Origin: Bacillus sp. UNC438CL73TsuS30
Lineage (GTDB): Bacteria; Bacillota; Bacilli; Bacillales; Cytobacillaceae
Direction: 5' to 3'
DNA: 64,000 bases
Assembly (NCBI RefSeq): GCF_000482325.1
Contig: NZ_AXVA01000005.1
Span: 385,653 to 449,652, forward strand
Positions 44,368 to 53,115 of this stretch are shown in pieces (the stretch's first letter is position 1; the number at the start of each line of letters is the position of its first letter). Both the position numbers and the translations under genes were made by a program. The notes under the pieces were generated by a model that worked only from the letters and a program-made list of their open reading frames with translations, was not told the DNA's origin and did no database searches.

Positions 44368-44655
44368 GTTGCAAACAAAAGTGGCAGAAAAGTGAAAGAA
44401 AAAGGGCAGGATTTAAGCAGAGTATTTTCTTTTAGACATGCTATATTAGTAATATGAAGTTTTATAGGTCACGGAAATGACCTAATTAAAATAGTCAACT
44501 TTTGTTCTAGGGAATAATTAGTTTCTTCAGGCTAAAAGGTTTGAGGCGGTAATCGTTTAGGGGTAGGCGATTATCGCCTTTTTCTATGTTCTTTGCAAAG
44601 TGAGTTAAACGGTTAGCTTAGTTTGGAATGAATATACGGCAAAGGGTGATGCGCT
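44368..44655 (+). promoter_or_regulatory. Late promoter/regulatory region
   Basis: About 288 bp without a gene. It holds an extended -10 element TGCTATATT (44439-44447) with no clear -35, a perfect inverted repeat TAGGTCA-CGGAAA-TGACCTA (44465-44484), and a terminator-like hairpin (44545-44585). The missing -35 fits an activator-dependent promoter, with ArpU as the obvious candidate. Confidence 0.6.
44544..44586 (+). terminator. Hairpin with T-run before the late genes
   Basis: GGCGGTAATCG/CGATTATCGCC (one G-T) then T5. It lies between the putative late promoter and the HNH operon, so it could act as an attenuator or antitermination point. Confidence 0.65.
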
Positions 44656-44796
44656 ATGTCGGAGAAAAAGCTACAAAAGAAATCACCTAAGAATAAGCAG
44701 AAGAAGGAACAGCTATCACGTAAGGACATCGAGGAACTAATGGGGATTAACAAGCCAGTGTACACAAGACATAATGGAGCGATCCGAAGGAAATGA
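44656..44796 (+). CDS. Small basic phage protein before HNH
   Basis: 46 residues, Lys-rich N-terminus then LSRKDIEELMGINKPVYTRH. Overlaps the HNH start by 4 nt (ATGA). A small basic protein at this place is common in cos-type Bacillus phages. Confidence 0.65.
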   Translation: MSEKKLQKKSPKNKQKKEQLSRKDIEELMGINKPVYTRHNGAIRRK

Positions 44797-45119
44797 CTGA
44801 GTACAAGACTTACGAACAGAAGAGAAAGTTTTATAAGTCAGCAGCATGGGAGCATCTAAGACAGCAAGCCTTAGAGCGTGACAACTGGGAGTGCCAGCAG
44901 TGCAAGCGTGAAGGAAGAGTACATGCAGACTCACGGAAGGTTGAAGGGCAACGTAAAAGCATAGAGCTAAACGTTCACCATAAGTATGAGATAGAGTTCT
45001 ATCCTAAACTTGCTATGGTGTTGGACAATTTAGAATCTCTTTGTATAAATTGTCATAATAAAACCCATGGAAAAGGCTTCAAACCGAAAGAAAAAAAGTG
45101 GGACGATGAGAAATGGTAA
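44793..45119 (+). CDS. HNH endonuclease
   Basis: 108 residues. CQQCKREGR, VHHKYEIEFYP and LCINCHNKTHG form the beta-beta-alpha metal fold. In HK97-like cos phages an HNH protein next to terS assists terminase in cos cleavage. The GC-rich cos-like site follows directly. Confidence 0.92.
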   Translation: MTEYKTYEQKRKFYKSAAWEHLRQQALERDNWECQQCKREGRVHADSRKVEGQRKSIELNVHHKYEIEFYPKLAMVLDNLESLCINCHNKTHGKGFKPKEKKWDDEKW

Positions 45120-45139
45120 ATATTTTTTGAGATTTTTGT

Positions 45140-45215
45140 CGAAATACCCCCGGCCAAATTTTTTTGAAATTTTTTTCCGGCCCCGGGCCGGCGGGGGAGC
45201 TCGATTTCCCGGATT
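45140..45215. other. Candidate cos (packaging) site
   Basis: GC-rich core with CCCCCGGCC (45147) and CCGGCCCCGGGCCGG (45177-45191, near-palindromic) next to GGGGGAG, flanked by two phased AAATTTTTTT tracts. Sits between HNH and terS where cos sites lie in related phages. Confidence 0.6.
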
Positions 45216-45249
45216 TTTCGTAAATATTTCACGTTAGGGGGTGGGTAAA

Positions 45250-45552
45250 GTGGCAGTTAAGATCACAGAATTACAAAAACAGCTCATGGATAGAATCGAT
45301 ATAACCGATTTGGTCCAGCTGGAAAAAGTAGAACGCTATATTGATTTGGTAAAGTCATTCCGAAAGGTTAATAAAATTATAGCCAAAGAGGGAGAATCCA
45401 TTACAACTGAAAATGGGTTTCAAAAATTTACTAAAGCCCATCCTCTGATTGGTGAGAGAAATAAAATAAACGCTTCTTTATTGAGCATTGAGAAATCATT
45501 TGAATACGAAGGTGAAGAAAAGATTAAGCATAGCGCTAGTGACCTTATATGA
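45250..45552 (+). CDS. terS: Terminase small subunit (P27 family)
   Basis: 100 residues from the GTG at 45250 (AGGGGGTGG upstream; GTG 45241 alternative). Helical DNA-recognition part VKITELQKQLMDRID and typical C-terminal oligomerisation region HPLIGERNKINASLLSIEK. Recognises packaging DNA. Overlaps terL by 4 nt. Confidence 0.87.
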   Translation: MAVKITELQKQLMDRIDITDLVQLEKVERYIDLVKSFRKVNKIIAKEGESITTENGFQKFTKAHPLIGERNKINASLLSIEKSFEYEGEEKIKHSASDLI

Positions 45553-47204
45553 TTTCAAACAAGTATGTGGATGAGTATATCCACATTTATGAAACAGGAA
45601 AAATCATACTCAATAAAGAGCGAATTATGCTTATAGAATATCTTCAAAAGTATGTACTAATTCGGGATGATCTCTATTTTGATGAAAAGTTAATCGAGAA
45701 TTTTATCAAGTTTGCTGAAAAGTGGTATTTTCCATTACAACCGTTTCAAAAATTTATAGCAGCATTTGTTTTTCTTTTTTATAAAGAAGACAAATCTGTT
45801 TTTTATGAACAGTTTTTGATCATGATGGCCCGGGGTGGTGGTAAGAATGGTTTTATATCTGCCTTGAGTCATTTTCTTATTAGTCCATTGCATGGTATTC
45901 CCAGGTACAACATATCTATTGTGGCCAATAGTGAATTGCAAGCAAAAACTTCATTCAAAGAAATTTATGACACAATTGAAGCTAATGAAGTTTTGGAAAA
46001 CATGTTTTACCGGACAAAAGTTGAAATAACGAGCAATGATACGAAAAGCATGCTCCAATTCCACACTTCAAATGCCAGCACTAAGGATGGCTTGCGGGAT
46101 GGGGCGGTTATTTACGATGAAATACATCAATACGAAAACTTTGATACTGTAAATGTATTCTCTAGCGGACTTGGTAAAGTTCCAAATGCTAGGGAATTTT
46201 TTATTGGTACAGATGGATTTGTTCGCGAGGGTTTCATTGATAAGACAAAAGAACGGGCAATGAACATTTTAGAAGGTAAGGACCTTGATGATCCATTATT
46301 CCCTTTTATTTGCCGGATAGATGATTCTAAAGAAGTGGACGATCCTGATGTATGGGAAAAAGCGAATCCAATGTTTAGTAAGCCTATGAGTAAGTATGCA
46401 AAAGGACTTTTTAAGAAGGTCCTTACTCAATTTAAGCAGCTGGTAAACAATCCTTCAAACCGTGAAGAATTTATGACCAAGAGAATGAACTTGCCAGAGG
46501 TTGATTTAAACAAAACTGTGGCGGCTTGGGAGGATATTTTAAGAACAGGTTTTGAAGAAGATGGAACGCTAAGGGAATTACCGGACTTAAAACATCGAGT
46601 TTGCGTTGGTGGATTGGACTTTGCGAGTATCAAAGACTTTGCGGCAGTAGGATTGCTATTTAAAGTCGGTGAAGAATACATTTGGAAATCTCATTCATTT
46701 GTTCGTAAGGGATTTTTAGACAAGGTGAAGTTAAAAGCCCCCATTAAAGACTGGGAGCGCCTAAAATTACTCACCATTGTAGATGAACCAGTAATTGATA
46801 TTAAACATATTGTTGATTGGTTTGTTGAAATGCGGGAGATATACGGATTAACGAAAATTGTTGCCGATACATTCCGTTTAGATATTGTCAAAACAGCACT
46901 GGAAGCAGAAGGATTTGAATTAGTGTTTATTCGAAATCCAAGGGCCATTCATTCCTTGCTTGCTCCCCGGGTTGAGACGATGTTTGCAAAGCATAAGATT
47001 ATTTTTGGTGATAATCCTTTAATGCGCTGGTACACGAACAATGTTTACGTTCACATTAAGAAGGACGGAAACAAGGAATATTTGAAAAAAGATGAATTTA
47101 GAAGAAAAACAGACGGTTTCCAGGCATTTATTCACGCTCTATTTGAAGCCGATAATGTTTTAGTCGATGAAATGGACTTTTTCTTAGATGACATTAATTT
47201 CTAG
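45549..47204 (+). CDS. terL: Terminase large subunit
   Basis: 551 residues. ATPase with Walker A-like MMARGGGKNGFISAL, Walker B VIYDEIHQYE; RNase H-like nuclease with GGLDFASIKDFAAVG and KIVADTFR. Packages DNA into the prohead. Full length for the HK97/P27-associated type. Confidence 0.94.
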   Translation: MISNKYVDEYIHIYETGKIILNKERIMLIEYLQKYVLIRDDLYFDEKLIENFIKFAEKWYFPLQPFQKFIAAFVFLFYKEDKSVFYEQFLIMMARGGGKNGFISALSHFLISPLHGIPRYNISIVANSELQAKTSFKEIYDTIEANEVLENMFYRTKVEITSNDTKSMLQFHTSNASTKDGLRDGAVIYDEIHQYENFDTVNVFSSGLGKVPNAREFFIGTDGFVREGFIDKTKERAMNILEGKDLDDPLFPFICRIDDSKEVDDPDVWEKANPMFSKPMSKYAKGLFKKVLTQFKQLVNNPSNREEFMTKRMNLPEVDLNKTVAAWEDILRTGFEEDGTLRELPDLKHRVCVGGLDFASIKDFAAVGLLFKVGEEYIWKSHSFVRKGFLDKVKLKAPIKDWERLKLLTIVDEPVIDIKHIVDWFVEMREIYGLTKIVADTFRLDIVKTALEAEGFELVFIRNPRAIHSLLAPRVETMFAKHKIIFGDNPLMRWYTNNVYVHIKKDGNKEYLKKDEFRRKTDGFQAFIHALFEADNVLVDEMDFFLDDINF

Positions 47205-47222
47205 AAGAGGAGGTGAGAAAAT

Positions 47223-48359
47223 ATGGGGTTCCTGGACTATTTCAAAAGTAGAAACCAAGAATTAGAATTGTTATTTGACTTAGATATAATCGAGGACACA
47301 TCAGAGAAAATTCAAATGAAAAAGCTAGCTATTCAAGTGTGTGTGGATATGATTGCACGGACTATTATTCAGTCTGAATTTCGTTTGAAAAATGGTAAAG
47401 ATATCATCAGAGATGAAATTTATTACAGATTGAATGTCCGGCCAAATCAAAATATGTCAGCCTCAACATTTTGGCATACTGTCATTGATAAGCTCATTAA
47501 AGAAAATGAAGTATTGATTATTCAAGCAGACAATCAGGATCTATTGATTGCGGATTCTTTTTCGCGGATTGAATATGCAGTTTATGAGGACAGTTTTAAA
47601 GATGTAACGGTGAAAAATTATACTTTTAATCGTACTTATAAAACAAGCGATGTTATTTATCTGCAATACAATAACGAAAAATTAACAACATTGCTTAATG
47701 GCCTTTATGAAGATTATGGTGAGCTTTTCGGAAGGATTTTAAACTTCCAGAAACGCAAAAATCAGATACGCGGCATAGTTGACATTGATGCTATCTATGA
47801 TAAAAGCGATAAGGGCCAAGAAAGAATACAAAACTATATAAATAAAATCTATAAAGCATTTAGCGAAAAAGATGTAGCCATTGTTCCACAGCAAAAAGGT
47901 TTTAAGTTGGAAGAAATGAAGCAAGCATCCACCCTTCAAAGTGTAGATGAAGTTAACAAGGTTACAGATGGTTTTTTATATCATGTTGCCAGGGCTGTAG
48001 GTATTCCGATTGCTTTAATAAAAGGTGATATCGTAGATACAGAAAAAGCTACACGAAATTATATGAATTTCTGCATTGATCCTATTTTAAAGAAAATTAA
48101 AGATGAGTTAACTGCCAAACTCATTGATAAAGCTGATTACTTGAAAGGCAAACGAATGGATATTAAACGAATTTCTTACAGTAATATCTTTGATGTTGCC
48201 ACCTCTGTGGACAAGCTGAGAGCATCCGGAACTGTAACAGGCAATGAATTGCGTGAAGAATTAGGTTTAGAAAGGGCTGATGATCCATTGCTTGATAAAT
48301 TCTTTATGACTAAGAACTATCAAGAGAGCTCTGATGCGCTCAAAGGAGGTGATAACTAG
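47223..48359 (+). CDS. Phage portal protein (HK97 type)
   Basis: 378 residues. QVCVDMIARTIIQSEFRLK, YRLNVRPNQNMSASTFWH, VARAVGIPIALIKGD are typical of HK97 portal proteins. Forms the dodecameric DNA channel. AGGAGGTGAG before the ATG; stop overlaps the protease GTG. Confidence 0.92.
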   Translation: MGFLDYFKSRNQELELLFDLDIIEDTSEKIQMKKLAIQVCVDMIARTIIQSEFRLKNGKDIIRDEIYYRLNVRPNQNMSASTFWHTVIDKLIKENEVLIIQADNQDLLIADSFSRIEYAVYEDSFKDVTVKNYTFNRTYKTSDVIYLQYNNEKLTTLLNGLYEDYGELFGRILNFQKRKNQIRGIVDIDAIYDKSDKGQERIQNYINKIYKAFSEKDVAIVPQQKGFKLEEMKQASTLQSVDEVNKVTDGFLYHVARAVGIPIALIKGDIVDTEKATRNYMNFCIDPILKKIKDELTAKLIDKADYLKGKRMDIKRISYSNIFDVATSVDKLRASGTVTGNELREELGLERADDPLLDKFFMTKNYQESSDALKGGDN

Positions 48360-49087
48360 TGAAGCGATTTAAAAATGAACAGGCTAACAAAATGGCTGCA
48401 ACTATTAAACATGAATTTAAAGCAGAAGCGAGTGGAAACACCACTGAAATCACTATTTACGGTGATATCGGGGAATCTTGGTGGGGTGAATCTATCTCAG
48501 CTAATGATATTAAAAATGCTTTAAAGGATGTAACCACTGACACAATCACTATTCGTTTGAATAGTCCTGGTGGTGATGCGTTTGATGGAATCGCGATTTA
48601 TAACCAGCTTAAAAACCATAGCGCAAAAGTAATCGCTCATATTGATGGTTTGGCAGCGAGTGCAGCTTCTATTATTGCTATGGCTGCAGATGAAATCATT
48701 ATGAATACAGGGTCAATGTTGATGATTCATGAAGCTTCTACCTTTACATGGGGAACTAAAGCTGATATCAAAAAGACATTGAATGCATTAGAGGGAATTG
48801 ACGCATCTATTGCTGATATTTATATGACCCGTTTCAGCGGTGAACGAGATGAACTCAATACCTTAGTTGAGAATGAAACTTGGTTTACTGCAAGTGGAGC
48901 TGTTGAGGCTGGGTTAGCTGATACAGTTAACGATAATAAAACTGATGATAACATCGAAAATTTAAAGACAATGATTTTTAATCTCCAATCTGAAATCACG
49001 CAATTAAAAAATAAACAACCACAAGAGCCTGCTACTGATCCTGTTCAACCTAGACGGAATCTGAGTATGCTTTTTTTAAATTTATAA
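48359..49087 (+). CDS. ClpP-like prohead protease
   Basis: 242 residues from a GTG (AAAGGAGGTG upstream). IYGDIGESWWGESISANDI, LNSPGGDAFDGIAIYNQL, the catalytic Ser in GLAASAASIIAMAAD and His in MLMIHEAST. Processes the capsid/scaffold during head maturation. Confidence 0.92.
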   Translation: MKRFKNEQANKMAATIKHEFKAEASGNTTEITIYGDIGESWWGESISANDIKNALKDVTTDTITIRLNSPGGDAFDGIAIYNQLKNHSAKVIAHIDGLAASAASIIAMAADEIIMNTGSMLMIHEASTFTWGTKADIKKTLNALEGIDASIADIYMTRFSGERDELNTLVENETWFTASGAVEAGLADTVNDNKTDDNIENLKTMIFNLQSEITQLKNKQPQEPATDPVQPRRNLSMLFLNL

Positions 49088-49099
49088 GGGGGTAGGAAA

Positions 49100-50239
49100 A
49101 TGGGTATTAAATTTAACAATTTCGAAGAAAAGAAACTAGCTTTTGCGAAAGCCACACAAGAAGGGACAGCAGAAGAACAATCAGTTGCATTAAATAGCAT
49201 GATTGAAGCACTTGCACAGGATGTACAAGCAGATATTTTCAATCAAGTGAATGAATCTATTATTGATCGTTCTATCATGCAATCACGCGGCTCTAATGTC
49301 CTTACTAGCGAGGAAATGAAATTCTTTAATGCTGTGGTTCAAGATGGTGGGTTTAAAGATACAGAAACACTTCCTAAAACCACTCAAGAACGTATTTTTG
49401 ATGACCTAGTACAATCACATCCATTACTCCAACATATTGGCCTACAAAACTTAGGTGCCGTAACAGAATTTATCTACGGTGATCCAGAAGGCGCAGCAGT
49501 GTGGGGACCACTATTCGGAGATATCCAAGGACAGCTAAATGCTGCATTCCGTAAAGAAAATATCAGCCAGCTTAAATTGACTGCTTTTATTCCTCTTGCA
49601 AATGATATGCTTAAACTTGGACCAGTTTGGATTGAGCAATATGTTAGAACTATGATCTCCGAAGCAATGGCTGTTGGATTAGAGCGCGGCTTTGTTGCAG
49701 GTACAGGTAAAAATGAACCGATTGGTTTATTAAAGAATCCAGCTGGTTCTGTTACGGATGGTGTTTATCCAGATAAAACATCAGCAGGTACATTAACATT
49801 TGAACCTGGACGTACAACAATTAATGAATTAAAAGACGTTGTTAAATTGCTTGCTAAAAAATTGAATGCAGATGGTACCGATGCAGATAGACCTAAAACT
49901 ATTGCTGGTAAAGTTGTAATGGTAACAAATCCATTCGATACTTTTGATATTCAAGCAAATTCTACCGTTCAAAATGCAGCAGGTATTTACGTAACTAGCT
50001 TGCCATTTAATCCAACTCCAAGCGAATCAGTATTTGTCCCACAAGGAAAGGTTCTTTTCTTTGTTAAAGGTGAATATATCGCAGCAATGGGTGGGACTGA
50101 GCCAATTAAGAAATTTGACCAGACTATGGCACTTGAAGATGCTACTCTTTATATCGCAAAACAATATGCAACAGGTAAGCCAAAGGATAAGTACGCATCA
50201 CAAGTTTATACTTTGTCACTGAACATTCCTGGCGCATAA
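49100..50239 (+). CDS. Major capsid protein (HK97 fold)
   Basis: 379 residues. N-terminal helical delta/scaffold-like region (about 1-70; VALNSMIEALAQDVQADIFN) probably removed by the protease, then the capsid core with LQHIGLQNLGAVTEFIYGDP and GTGKNEPIGLLKNP. High-expression codon bias and AAGGGGGTAGG RBS. Confidence 0.92.
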   Translation: MGIKFNNFEEKKLAFAKATQEGTAEEQSVALNSMIEALAQDVQADIFNQVNESIIDRSIMQSRGSNVLTSEEMKFFNAVVQDGGFKDTETLPKTTQERIFDDLVQSHPLLQHIGLQNLGAVTEFIYGDPEGAAVWGPLFGDIQGQLNAAFRKENISQLKLTAFIPLANDMLKLGPVWIEQYVRTMISEAMAVGLERGFVAGTGKNEPIGLLKNPAGSVTDGVYPDKTSAGTLTFEPGRTTINELKDVVKLLAKKLNADGTDADRPKTIAGKVVMVTNPFDTFDIQANSTVQNAAGIYVTSLPFNPTPSESVFVPQGKVLFFVKGEYIAAMGGTEPIKKFDQTMALEDATLYIAKQYATGKPKDKYASQVYTLSLNIPGA

Positions 50240-50255
50240 TTTGGGGGTGATGTGA

Positions 50256-50546
50256 TTGGAAATCACGCCACAAATCTTAGAAGAATTTAAAGAACGAATG
50301 CATATATCTCATTGGGGTGAGGACGACAATTTATCAAGATTGTTGTCCTTTTCTATTGTGGATTTACAGCAAAAATGCGGAGCATTCGACATTGATACAA
50401 ATGAACAAGCTAAAGAGCTAGTATTTGAGCGAACACGCTATGCATACAATGACGCACTGGAATACTTTAACGATAATTTTCTAAGCCAAATTACAGCTTT
50501 AGGAATATTGCTAATGCCAGAGGATGATTCAGATGCAACCGTTTAA
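50256..50546 (+). CDS. Head-tail connector protein (gp6-like)
   Basis: 96 residues from a TTG (GGGGGTGATG upstream). LEEFKERMHISHWGEDDNLS and a helical body match phage DNA-packaging/connector adaptors. Located right after capsid. Confidence 0.8.
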   Translation: MEITPQILEEFKERMHISHWGEDDNLSRLLSFSIVDLQQKCGAFDIDTNEQAKELVFERTRYAYNDALEYFNDNFLSQITALGILLMPEDDSDATV

Positions 50547-50901
50547 ATATAAGCCACCAAGAGTGAATACCGGTCATTTACGAACGCCGATTACCTTTTA
50601 CGAATATGCGCCTAATGATGGTCCGGAGCCAGGCGAAACACAAAAGCAAGTTTTATATAATGCTTGGGCCAAGGCGGATAATGTTTGGTTAAAGGATATA
50701 GAAATTGCTAAATCAAATGGCACGTTATCAGATGTCACCATTACGATTCGAGATCCACAAGCGGATTTTATTCCTACTAATAAACATTACCTTTCTATTG
50801 ATGCTCCTGAGTTTAATGGGATGCAGTTCAATATCAAGCATGTTCAGCCCGACTTGCAAAACAAACAATTTATTACAATTGTGGCAGGTCTAAAAGAATG
50901 A
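50533..50901 (+). CDS. Head-tail adaptor/closure protein
   Basis: 122 residues from the ATG at 50533 (in-frame ATG at 50524 possible). TGHLRTPITFYEYAPNDGPE and WAKADNVWLKDIEI are typical of SPP1 gp16-like head closure proteins. Overlaps the previous gene. Confidence 0.8.
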   Translation: MQPFKYKPPRVNTGHLRTPITFYEYAPNDGPEPGETQKQVLYNAWAKADNVWLKDIEIAKSNGTLSDVTITIRDPQADFIPTNKHYLSIDAPEFNGMQFNIKHVQPDLQNKQFITIVAGLKE

Positions 50902-51290
50902 GTGTGAATATTAGAGGTAATAATGCATTACTCGCTGAATTGGAAAGACGATTAGGTGCTATGGCAACTCAAAGAATAAGCGATAAAGCTTTAAAAAAAG
51001 GTGCCGAAGTATTTGTTGAAGAATTAAAACGTCAATTTGAATCATTTAAAAAGACAGGTGCCTCCATTGAAGAAATAACAATAAGTGAACCCACATGGAG
51101 TGGACGTACTCGAGTGGTAAAGGTGCATTGGCGCGGACCTAAAGACCGATATCGTATTATTCACCTGAACGAGTTTGGCACCGTACAAAACCCTAATCCA
51201 CGCGGTAAAGGTGCAATAGCACGGGCTATGAAAAATTGTGAAGCAGCCTATCGCGCAGCAATTGCAAGGGCGATTAGAGGTGAGATTTAA
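50898..51290 (+). CDS. HK97 gp10-like tail component
   Basis: 130 residues. LERRLGAMATQRISDKALKK, VFVEELKRQFESFKKTG, HLNEFGT...GKGAIARAM define the HK97-gp10 family, a neck/tail-completion protein. 4-nt overlap with previous gene. Confidence 0.85.
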   Translation: MSVNIRGNNALLAELERRLGAMATQRISDKALKKGAEVFVEELKRQFESFKKTGASIEEITISEPTWSGRTRVVKVHWRGPKDRYRIIHLNEFGTVQNPNPRGKGAIARAMKNCEAAYRAAIARAIRGEI

Positions 51291-51673
51291 TGGATGTTTT
51301 AGGGATGATTTATAATGCTTTAATAGCAAATGAATACATTCTCTCCCAAGCCAAAGGAAGAATCAAATACTATGAGTATCCAGAATCTAAGGATGTTAAA
51401 AATCCATTTATCATTATTGATCCATTGGATGTTCCTTCACCAAAAGATTTCGCAGATAATACTTGGTTATCGAATGATTGTTTATTGCAAATTGATGTAT
51501 GGACAAAAAATCGAACAACCACAAAAGAATTAGCTGAGAATGTTCAAAAGGTTATGTGGAATATTGGTTTCCGTCAAAATGGCGGCATTGAAGAATGGGA
51601 TAAAGATACTGGTATTTTTCGAGATGCAAGACGTTATCGCGGTAAAATTTATCGTGATGATTTAGATATTTAA
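51290..51673 (+). CDS. Tail completion/terminator protein (DUF3168-like)
   Basis: 127 residues. LLQIDVWTKNRTTTKELAEN followed by a beta-rich end DARRYRGKIYRDDLDI fits tail terminator proteins placed before the major tail protein. One-base overlap with the previous stop. Confidence 0.75.
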   Translation: MDVLGMIYNALIANEYILSQAKGRIKYYEYPESKDVKNPFIIIDPLDVPSPKDFADNTWLSNDCLLQIDVWTKNRTTTKELAENVQKVMWNIGFRQNGGIEEWDKDTGIFRDARRYRGKIYRDDLDI

Positions 51674-51686
51674 AGGAGTGATTTGA

Positions 51687-52298
51687 ATGACAGTAGAAAA
51701 AAGCTATAAAGCAGCAACGGGTGTAGATGAATTTTATTATGCTCCATTAACATCGGATAATGAATCATCATTTACAGCTGGTACCATTTCACGAGTGCAA
51801 TTTTTGCAAAGTATTGAAGTAGAAATTCCTCAGGAAGTAGTACGTGCGTATGGTGATAACAAAACTGCTGAAATTGCGGTTGCTGGTGGTAATACTACGG
51901 TTACAACTAGCTTTCACAAAGTCCCGGCTGAAGATAAAGCTGTATTGTTCGGCTTAGAAAAATCCACAGATGGAATTTATGGCGTTGGTTCTGAAGACAA
52001 TCCACCTTATGTGGCTGTTGTGTTCAAAAAAACCTATGAAGATGGTTCTTCTGAATGGGTTGGACTTACTAAAGGAAAATTCATGCGCAGCAAGATTTCT
52101 GGTAAAACCAAAGAGGATAAAACGGAATTTGAAGCAGATGAAGTAACAGGTGAATTCATGGATCGTTATGTACCTGAATTTGATCAAGAAAAATCTGTTT
52201 TATTCGGTGTTGATGCAAAAGGAAGTACAGCCAGCCGTGATGCTTTATTCACAAAAGTTTTTGGACAAAGCTACCCAGTCGCAGTCTTAGGAGCTTAG
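51687..52298 (+). CDS. Major tail protein
   Basis: 203 residues. TGVDEFYYAPLTSDNESSFT, FLQSIEVEIPQEVVRAYGDN and the KFMRSKISGKTKEDKTEFEA beta region are typical of Siphoviridae tail-tube (phi13-type) proteins. RBS AAAGGAGTG. Confidence 0.9.
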   Translation: MTVEKSYKAATGVDEFYYAPLTSDNESSFTAGTISRVQFLQSIEVEIPQEVVRAYGDNKTAEIAVAGGNTTVTTSFHKVPAEDKAVLFGLEKSTDGIYGVGSEDNPPYVAVVFKKTYEDGSSEWVGLTKGKFMRSKISGKTKEDKTEFEADEVTGEFMDRYVPEFDQEKSVLFGVDAKGSTASRDALFTKVFGQSYPVAVLGA

Positions 52299-52301
52299 TA
52301 A

Positions 52302-52484
52302 ATGGGTAAACAAAAATATGAGGTTATTCATGATTTTAAGGATTTGCAAGATAAAAATAAGGTTTACCGTGTAGGAGATACATTCCCTAAACCAGCAAAT
52401 AAAAAGGTTACAGAAGAACGTTTGGAGGAACTATCATCCACTTCTAACAAACTGGGAAAGCCAGTAATTAAAGAATTAGAGTAG
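52302..52484 (+). CDS. Small tail-region protein
   Basis: 60 residues, FKDLQDKNKVYRVGDTFPKP with a C-terminal LEELSSTSNKLGKPVIKEL. Similar short proteins sit after the tail tube gene in several Bacillus phages. Followed by a terminator. Confidence 0.65.
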   Translation: MGKQKYEVIHDFKDLQDKNKVYRVGDTFPKPANKKVTEERLEELSSTSNKLGKPVIKELE

Positions 52485-52511
52485 GAGTAGGTATTTGCCT
52501 ACTCTTTTTTA
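52485..52511 (+). terminator. Terminator inside the tail operon
   Basis: GAGTAGG-TATTTG-CCTACTC then T6, between the tail tube block and the tail-assembly chaperone. Confidence 0.8.
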
Positions 52512-52533
52512 TTTATAAAGGAGCGAACAATAA

Positions 52534-52896
52534 ATGGCTAATTTAAAACGAAATATGATCGAACTTGTGAAAGAAGTTAAAGAAGGTGAAATTGTCACTA
52601 AAAAATATCTCACTCCTGTTTTTATCCCCTTTTCCGTTGTGTATGAAGCCATTGATATGACCGAACAAATTGATAAGAGCGATTCAAATAAAAATGCTTC
52701 ATCAGAAAGAGAATTAATCGATAAACTCATGGATTTTGTGGCTAACAAGATCTATAAAGGTCAATTCACAAAAGAAGAACTATTCAACGGACTCCATGCA
52801 CCTGATGCTATCCAAACCTTACAAGAACAAATCGTGTTTGTGGCCCAAGGAAAGCAAACTGATGAAACAAAAAAGTTTTTGGCGAAGAAGAGTTAA
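52534..52896 (+). CDS. Tail assembly chaperone gpG
   Basis: 120 residues, helical, acidic. LKRNMIELVKEVKEGEIVTK and the position before the tape measure identify it. It carries a slippery heptamer A-AAA-AAG at 52869-52875 near its 3' end, from which the gpGT fusion is made. Confidence 0.85.
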   Translation: MANLKRNMIELVKEVKEGEIVTKKYLTPVFIPFSVVYEAIDMTEQIDKSDSNKNASSERELIDKLMDFVANKIYKGQFTKEELFNGLHAPDAIQTLQEQIVFVAQGKQTDETKKFLAKKS

Positions 52897-53081
52897 CGGA
52901 TGAGGACTTTTCCCCAGCCAAACAGAAAGAATACATGGATAAACTCATCCTTGACATGATGAAAGAAGGTAAGGACATAAACGAAATTTTGAATATGCCT
53001 TATCACTTTATGCTAGAAGTTTTAAATGAAAAAAATAAACCACGACAAGAAAGATCACTAATCGCTGCTTTCGGAGGTTAG
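52534..53081 (+). CDS. Tail assembly chaperone gpGT (-1 frameshift product)
   Basis: Reads gpG to the heptamer at 52869-52875, shifts -1, and continues in an open frame (FGEEELTDEDFSPAKQKEYM, ending RSLIAAFGG) to the stop at 53079-53081, about 60 extra residues. The T part has no RBS of its own. Programmed frameshifting at this place is conserved in long-tailed phages and sets the gpG:gpGT ratio for tape measure loading. Confidence 0.85.
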
Positions 53082-53115
53082 GGATCTTATGTATTTTTGG
53101 TGAAAGGAGGTAAAT

